The notes below the pieces were generated by a model, which made no database searches, was not told where the DNA came from, and was given only the letters and a program-made list of their open reading frames with translations. The translations under genes and the position numbers were made by a program. This document shows, in pieces, positions 59,632-64,000 of a DNA stretch of 64,000 nucleotides. The stretch is taken from contig NZ_JAMGSL010000016.1 in NCBI RefSeq assembly GCF_025195125.1, forward strand, positions 1 to 64,000, given 5' to 3'. Position 1 is the first letter of the stretch. The number at the start of each line of letters is the position of its first letter. This DNA comes from Streptomyces sp. Je 1-79. Its GTDB lineage: Bacteria > Actinomycetota > Actinomycetes > Streptomycetales > Streptomycetaceae.

Positions 59632-61470
59632 ATGGACGACTACCCCTTGATCGAGAACCACGGCCTGATCGGTGATCTGCAGACCGCGGCCCTCGTGACC
59701 ACCGACGCGACGATCGACTGGTTCTGCTGTCCGCGCTTCGATTCCCCCAGCGTCTTCGGCGCTCTCCTCGACCGGCGGAAGGGCGGCCACTTCACCGTCG
59801 GGCCCGCCGCGGAGACCTTCACCACCAAGCAGCTCTACCATCCGGACACCGCCGTTCTGGTGACGCGTTTCATGACCGAGGCCGGGGCAGGCGAAGTGGT
59901 CGACTTCATGCCGGTGACCGGCGCGACGGCGACGGACCGGCACCGTCTGGTCCGCATGCTGCGCTGCGTCCGGGGCACCATGACGTTCGAAGGCGAGATC
60001 GCACCGCGCTTCGACTACGGGCGTGCACCGCACGAGCTGCACATCACGGAGCAGGGGGCCCTGTTCACCTCCGACCACATGGACCTCGCCGTCCACGCCG
60101 TCCGAGAACCGGAGGACGAGCGGCTGCTGACCGTCCTCTCGGGCGACAACGACCTGCGCTTCACCCTGACCCTGCGGGCGGGGCAGCAGCGCGGCATGAT
60201 CATCGAGTCGTCCCCCGGCGGACCGCCGCACGTGGTCCGGGTGGAGGAGTTCGAGCAGCTCTTCGGCGAGACCGTCCACTTCTGGCGTTCCTGGCTCGGC
60301 CAGTCGACGTACACGGGACGGTGGCGGGAGGCCGTGGAACGCTCCGCCGTGACGCTGAAGCTGATGACCTACGCACCGACCGGCGCCCTGGTCGCCGCCC
60401 CCACGACGGCTCTGCCCGAGCAGCTCGGCGGAGAGCGCAACTGGGACTACCGGTTCACCTGGATCCGTGACGCCTCCTTCTCGGTCTACGCCCTGCTGGG
60501 CCTGGGCTTCAGGGAGGAGGCGAGGGCGTTCATCGACTGGCTGCACGCCCGCGTGAAGGAGGACGCCGAACAGGGCGCCGGCACCGGCCCGCTGAACATC
60601 ATGTACCGCGTCGACGGCTCCTCCGACCTGGTCGAGGAGACCCTCGACCACTGGGAGGGGTACCGCGGCTCCGCCCCGGTCCGCATCGGCAACGGAGCGG
60701 CGAGCCAGCTGCAACTGGACATCTACGGCGAGGCACTCGACAGCATCTACTTCGCGCACCAGCACGGCATGCACCTCGACCACGGAGGCTGGACCGCGCT
60801 GCACACGCTCCTCGACTGGCTGGTCGACCACTGGGACCAGGCCGGCGAAGGACTGTGGGAGACCCGTGGCGGCCGCAAGGACTTCACCTACGGCCGTGTG
60901 ATGTCCTGGGTGGCCTTCGACCGCGCCCTGCGGATCGCCTACGACGACGGCCGTCCCGCCGCCCACGGCCGCTGGACGGACGCCCGGGACGAGATCTACG
61001 CACAGGTGCTCAGCCGGGGGTGGGACGGCCGGAAGCAGGCCTTCGTGCAGCACTACGGGGACGACGTGCTCGACTCGTCGCTGCTGCGCATGCCGACGGT
61101 CGGCTTCATCATGCCGGACGACCCGATGTGGAAGTCCACCCTGGACGCCATGGAGCGCGAGCTGGTCAGCGACAGCCTGGTCTACCGCTACAACCCCGAG
61201 GCCTCACCCGACGGGCTGCGCGGCTCCGAGGGCACCTTCTCCCTGTGCACGTTCATGTACGTCGACGCCCTCGCGCGGGCCGGACGCACCGATCAGGCCA
61301 GGCTGGTGCTGGAGAAGATGCTCACCTACGCCAACCACCTGGGGCTGTACTCCGAGGAGATCGGCCTCACCGGTCAGCAACTGGGCAACTTCCCGCAGGC
61401 CTTCACCCACCTGGCCCTGATCGACGCGGCGATCACGCTGGACGCGAGACTCAACGGCGTACGCAGATAG
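59632..61470 (+). CDS. Glycoside hydrolase family 15 (glucoamylase/trehalase-like)
   Basis: A 612-residue cytoplasmic enzyme (no signal peptide) that hydrolyses alpha-glucosides; actinobacterial members include GH15 trehalases. The N-terminal beta domain (MDDYPLIENHGLIGDLQTAA, TIDWFCCPRFDSPSVFGALL) leads into an (alpha/alpha)6 barrel with AAPTTALPEQLGGERNWDYR, FTWIRDASFSVYALL, YRGSAPVRIGNGAASQLQLD and the catalytic base region LGLYSEEIGLTGQQLGNFPQ. The family's ERNWDYRxxWxRDA signature is complete. It is divergent from DUF2254 and convergent with the antiporter gene. Trehalose or maltose-type substrates cannot be told apart here. Confidence 0.93.
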   Translation: MDDYPLIENHGLIGDLQTAALVTTDATIDWFCCPRFDSPSVFGALLDRRKGGHFTVGPAAETFTTKQLYHPDTAVLVTRFMTEAGAGEVVDFMPVTGATATDRHRLVRMLRCVRGTMTFEGEIAPRFDYGRAPHELHITEQGALFTSDHMDLAVHAVREPEDERLLTVLSGDNDLRFTLTLRAGQQRGMIIESSPGGPPHVVRVEEFEQLFGETVHFWRSWLGQSTYTGRWREAVERSAVTLKLMTYAPTGALVAAPTTALPEQLGGERNWDYRFTWIRDASFSVYALLGLGFREEARAFIDWLHARVKEDAEQGAGTGPLNIMYRVDGSSDLVEETLDHWEGYRGSAPVRIGNGAASQLQLDIYGEALDSIYFAHQHGMHLDHGGWTALHTLLDWLVDHWDQAGEGLWETRGGRKDFTYGRVMSWVAFDRALRIAYDDGRPAAHGRWTDARDEIYAQVLSRGWDGRKQAFVQHYGDDVLDSSLLRMPTVGFIMPDDPMWKSTLDAMERELVSDSLVYRYNPEASPDGLRGSEGTFSLCTFMYVDALARAGRTDQARLVLEKMLTYANHLGLYSEEIGLTGQQLGNFPQAFTHLALIDAAITLDARLNGVRR

Positions 61471-61498
61471 GCGCACGTAGATAGGCGTACGACCCCGG

Positions 61499-63274
61499 TC
61501 ACGGTCCGGGCGTCGTCGGCACCGAACCGAAGAGCACGACGGTGTCACCCTCCTGCGGGACGGTCTTCCGCCGCTCGGTGACCGGATCCAGCCTCTGGTC
61601 GGCCCGCACCACGAACAAGGTGTCGTACTCCGCCGGCAGCGCGGTGGAGGCGGGCTGCACCAGGAAGCGTGCGCCCCGCTCGTAGCGCTCCGCCAGGACG
61701 TGACGGACGAGGGCGTGGCCGAAGAGGATGTCCCCGCCGGTGTAGGGCGCGACCACACCATGGCTGTCGTGCGGCGGCCCGACCCGGTAGACGGGCCCCT
61801 CGACGTTGTCCTGCATCACGACCGAGGCGAGGGCGTTGAAGTCGTCGTCGTCGGTGGCCAGGAACACCGCCGTCACTCCCTCCAGCCGTGCCCCGGGGTT
61901 GATGGCGGTGGCCAGCAGATCGCCCTTGGCCAGGTCGATCCCGGCAGCCTTGATCAGCGCCCGCTCCTCGTCGAGTCCCGCCCACATGACGACGTCCAGT
62001 CCCGCTGACCGCAGGGCCTGCCCCAGGTCGATGACCCAGGGCTCGCCGCCCACAAGGAGGATGCGGGTACCCGTCGGTTTGACGACACCCAGCCGTCGGG
62101 CAACGGGCGCCGCCGTCAGCGAGTAGAGCAGCACGGTTCCCACGATCACCAGGAAGGTGACGGGAAGGATCCTCGCGGCCCCGCTCACCCCGCGGTCGAC
62201 CAGGCTGGCGGAGAACGCCGATGCCGTCGCCGCGGCCACGATGCCCCGTGGGTCCATCCACGCGATGAAGGCCCGCTCCCCCTGGGTCAGTCCCGAGCGC
62301 GCCGTCGCGGCGAAGGCCACCAGCGGCCGGACCACCAGGACGAGGATCGCGATGAGGGCGAGCGCGGGCAGGAGGACCGGCACCAGGGACGACGGGGTGA
62401 CGGTGGAGGAGATGGAGACGAACAGCAGTCCGATGATCAGCTGGATCAGCGTCTCGAAGAAGGGACGCCGAGCGGGCATGTCGAACCCGCGGATGTTGGC
62501 GACGGCCAGTCCCACGACGATGGCGGCGATGAGCCCGGTGTCGTCCCGCACGACGTCGCAGCCCGCCGACACGGCGATCACGGTCGCGAGCTGGGCCAGG
62601 GTGCCGAGTGTCTCGCCGAGGCGGAGGGTCCGCAGGGTGAACCAGAGCAGCGCGGTTCCCACGGCCCCGCCGGCCAGCCCGACGGCCAGACTGATGCCGA
62701 ACTGGCCGAGCTGGTACCCCCGGCCGATGTCGACCTGGTGCGTCGAGGCGATGGCGTGGAAGGTGAGCGCGCCGAGGATGCCGCCGATCGGGTCGGTCAG
62801 CGTCCCCTCCCAGATCAGGATGCGCCGCACCTTGTCGCTGGGCCGTACGAAGTCGAGCAGCGGCCCCACGACGGTGGGGCCCGAGACGACGAGGATCACG
62901 CCGAGCATCGCGCCCACCCTGAGGGGCATGTCGAACATCGCGGGTGCCACCGACGCGGTGACCAGGAACGTCAGCAGCACTCCGTACACCAGCAGGCGTC
63001 CCACGATGCCGCGGGTGCGGCCGGTGAGCTTGCGCAGGTTGAGCCCCAGACCGGCGTCGTAGAGGATCACCGCGACGGACAGCGACACCAGGGCGGAGAA
63101 CGTCGGCCCCATCAGCCTGTCCGGATGAATGACATCCGTCATCGCGCCTGCGGCGAAGCCGACGGGCAGCAGGATGATGAGGGCCGGGAGACGCAGCTTG
63201 CTCGCCAGGATCTGCGAGCCGGTGGCGAGGACCACCGTCAAGGCGAGGCCGAGAAGGATCTCGTCGTCGGTCAC
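61499..63274 (-). CDS. CPA1-type cation/proton antiporter with RCK domain
   Basis: A 591-residue membrane protein. About 12 helices (VVLATGSQILASKLRLPALI, AVILYDAGLGLNLRKLTGRT, VILVVSGPTVVGPLLDFVRP, TLTDPIGGILGA) carry the family's GPT-V and D-P transport motifs, followed by a TrkA-N domain (RILLVGGEPWVIDLGQALRS ... FLATDDDDFNALASVVMQDN) and a C-terminal TrkA-C-like part (VRADQRLDPVTERRKTVPQE). It is probably a K+ or Na+/H+ antiporter under nucleotide control. The GTG overlaps the TGA of a 33-codon ORF (GTGA), so its translation is coupled to that of a leader peptide. Confidence 0.9.
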   Translation of the reverse strand: MTDDEILLGLALTVVLATGSQILASKLRLPALIILLPVGFAAGAMTDVIHPDRLMGPTFSALVSLSVAVILYDAGLGLNLRKLTGRTRGIVGRLLVYGVLLTFLVTASVAPAMFDMPLRVGAMLGVILVVSGPTVVGPLLDFVRPSDKVRRILIWEGTLTDPIGGILGALTFHAIASTHQVDIGRGYQLGQFGISLAVGLAGGAVGTALLWFTLRTLRLGETLGTLAQLATVIAVSAGCDVVRDDTGLIAAIVVGLAVANIRGFDMPARRPFFETLIQLIIGLLFVSISSTVTPSSLVPVLLPALALIAILVLVVRPLVAFAATARSGLTQGERAFIAWMDPRGIVAAATASAFSASLVDRGVSGAARILPVTFLVIVGTVLLYSLTAAPVARRLGVVKPTGTRILLVGGEPWVIDLGQALRSAGLDVVMWAGLDEERALIKAAGIDLAKGDLLATAINPGARLEGVTAVFLATDDDDFNALASVVMQDNVEGPVYRVGPPHDSHGVVAPYTGGDILFGHALVRHVLAERYERGARFLVQPASTALPAEYDTLFVVRADQRLDPVTERRKTVPQEGDTVVLFGSVPTTPGP

Positions 63275-63372
63275 AGCGGCGTCCTCTTGGCAGCTCGGCG
63301 TCGGTGAGTCACGCTCCCGGGGCGGACGTGCCGGGGGATCACACCCCGCTGTGCTCCCACGGTGGAATCCAT
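63271..63372 (-). CDS. 33-codon leader ORF coupled to the antiporter gene
   Basis: ATG at 63372 with GAGGAGG eleven bases upstream opens a frame encoding MDSTVGAQRGVIPRHVRPGS then VTHRRRAAKRTPL. It ends in a TGA that overlaps the antiporter GTG by four bases. The peptide is basic and has no membrane segment. It has the better ribosome site of the two, so it likely controls antiporter translation. Confidence 0.6.
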   Translation of the reverse strand: MDSTVGAQRGVIPRHVRPGSVTHRRRAAKRTPL

Positions 63373-64000
63373 GACGCCCTGCCTCCTCGCTGCGCGGCCG
63401 CGCGGCCTGGTTGCAGCCGGAGCCGGCGCGCCGAGGTCAGGCAATCACCGGCGGCGGCGGGCGGCATGCGGGGAGAACCGCCGTTGGGCCGTTGGGCCGA
63501 GCATCGTCGTCCGATCGGTTGTCGGCGGAGCAGCGCGGCGGGCACGCGGGACCACGGGCGCAACCGGTCACGGACCGCCACGGGCGGTGGGTCGTCGCCG
63601 ACCGGACCGCCGGCGTCGACGGAGCCGTACGTCAACGGGATTCGCGGTCGTCGCTGGAACGGGGGAGTCACGGTGGTCGCTCGTTGACCGCCGCCGTACG
63701 GCTCGCGGTCCGTGCCGCGACGGGCGGCCGTCGTGTCGCACCGTACGGCCGACGCCTCCTGGTCGTGGTGCGCTCCCTCTCGAACCGGCCGATGACGAGA
63801 GCACATGCTCCGGATCGGCCCCCGGGGAGGCGGGCCCCCGGCGCGGGCGCCCAGGAGAAGCGGCGGCGGGCTCACAGGATGGGGAGCCGCGGCCGACAGG
63901 CTGCCGGATGCGGTCGAGTTCGTGCGTTTACGGCCCACGGAATGACAGGGATCGATCAATTGTCGGCCCAGGTCGGTCAGGGCGGAGGTTCCCGTTCCAG
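63373..64000. other. Terminal stretch without a supported gene
   Basis: These ~630 bases upstream of the antiporter unit have open frames only from base composition. I see no motif-bearing protein, riboswitch or tRNA. The promoter of the antiporter unit should be here. A more AT-rich patch at 63940-63970 may belong to a promoter of a gene outside the window. Confidence 0.45.

Noticed and set aside
61471..61498. Terminator between the GH15 and antiporter genes
   Set aside because: Only a short direct repeat (AGATAGGCG/AGATAGGCG) and an imperfect GGTC/GACC pairing are visible, which is not enough to call a hairpin.

Overview
The window is actinobacterial DNA, almost certainly Streptomyces. The GC content is very high with third-codon G/C bias, GTG starts and 4-base GTGA/ATGA overlaps are frequent, and family content is typical of the genus (DUF3040, SpoIIE-type phosphatase, DD-carboxypeptidases close to the S. 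albus G zinc enzyme, class E/F sortase, F420-type LLM oxidoreductase, NmtR-type metal sensor). I found no rRNA, tRNA or CRISPR array. Several genes look like second copies of housekeeping genes (an NAD-dependent ligase, an enolase, a broken tsaD), which fits an accessory part of a large chromosome.

Layout. 1-12.7 kb: 3' part of a HAMP-repeat hybrid histidine kinase facing a SpoIIE-type phosphatase (an OsaA/OsaC-like arrangement), a DUF3040 membrane protein with a sigma-B-like promoter, a divergent LigA, a DD-carboxypeptidase, an RCK/TrkA-N channel-like protein and a P450. 12.7-22 kb: Nudix hydrolase, secreted zinc DD-carboxypeptidase, a tightly overlapping three-gene glycerol-type operon (FGGY kinase, GlpA-like and partner flavoprotein), an unknown protein, an APC permease and a GntR regulator with a visible operator. 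22-28 kb: DUF2252, a flavoprotein, and a divergent NmtR-like sensor / P1B-4 ATPase pair sharing a palindromic operator; then PadR and FadH with an operator over the fadH -35 box. 30-35 kb: a cobalamin-riboswitch-controlled CbiMNQO cobalt importer and a DhaKLM dihydroxyacetone kinase operon.

35.3-36.8 kb is a graveyard (MATE fragment, LLM gene with an in-frame TAG, YcaO-like fragment), possibly the remains of a RiPP cluster. 37-39.5 kb: GGCT-like protein, a second enolase and a divergent MarR regulator with paired palindromes between them. 39.5-50 kb is a transport region: two APC/KimA-like transporters, an acetyltransferase, an SDR lacking its catalytic lysine, a tiny bL37-like gene, a kdpB broken by an internal deletion, and an MFS exporter. 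Seven copies of a direct repeat, CGTCAAG-N4-CGTCAAG with an 11-bp period, sit around the transport genes and may be the site of one OmpR-family regulator.

50-58 kb: degenerate tsaD and DHHA1-domain fragments beside a (GACGCC)10 repeat, a secreted protein / sortase pair, a two-gene unit with a P-loop-less FtsK/SpoIIIE-like protein, a decayed IS5-type transposase and a SUKH protein. This is the most conflict-system-like stretch and the best candidate for an undescribed system. 58-64 kb: DUF2254 protein, GH15 glucanohydrolase, and a cation/proton antiporter preceded by a translationally coupled 33-codon leader ORF. The last ~630 bases hold no gene I can support.
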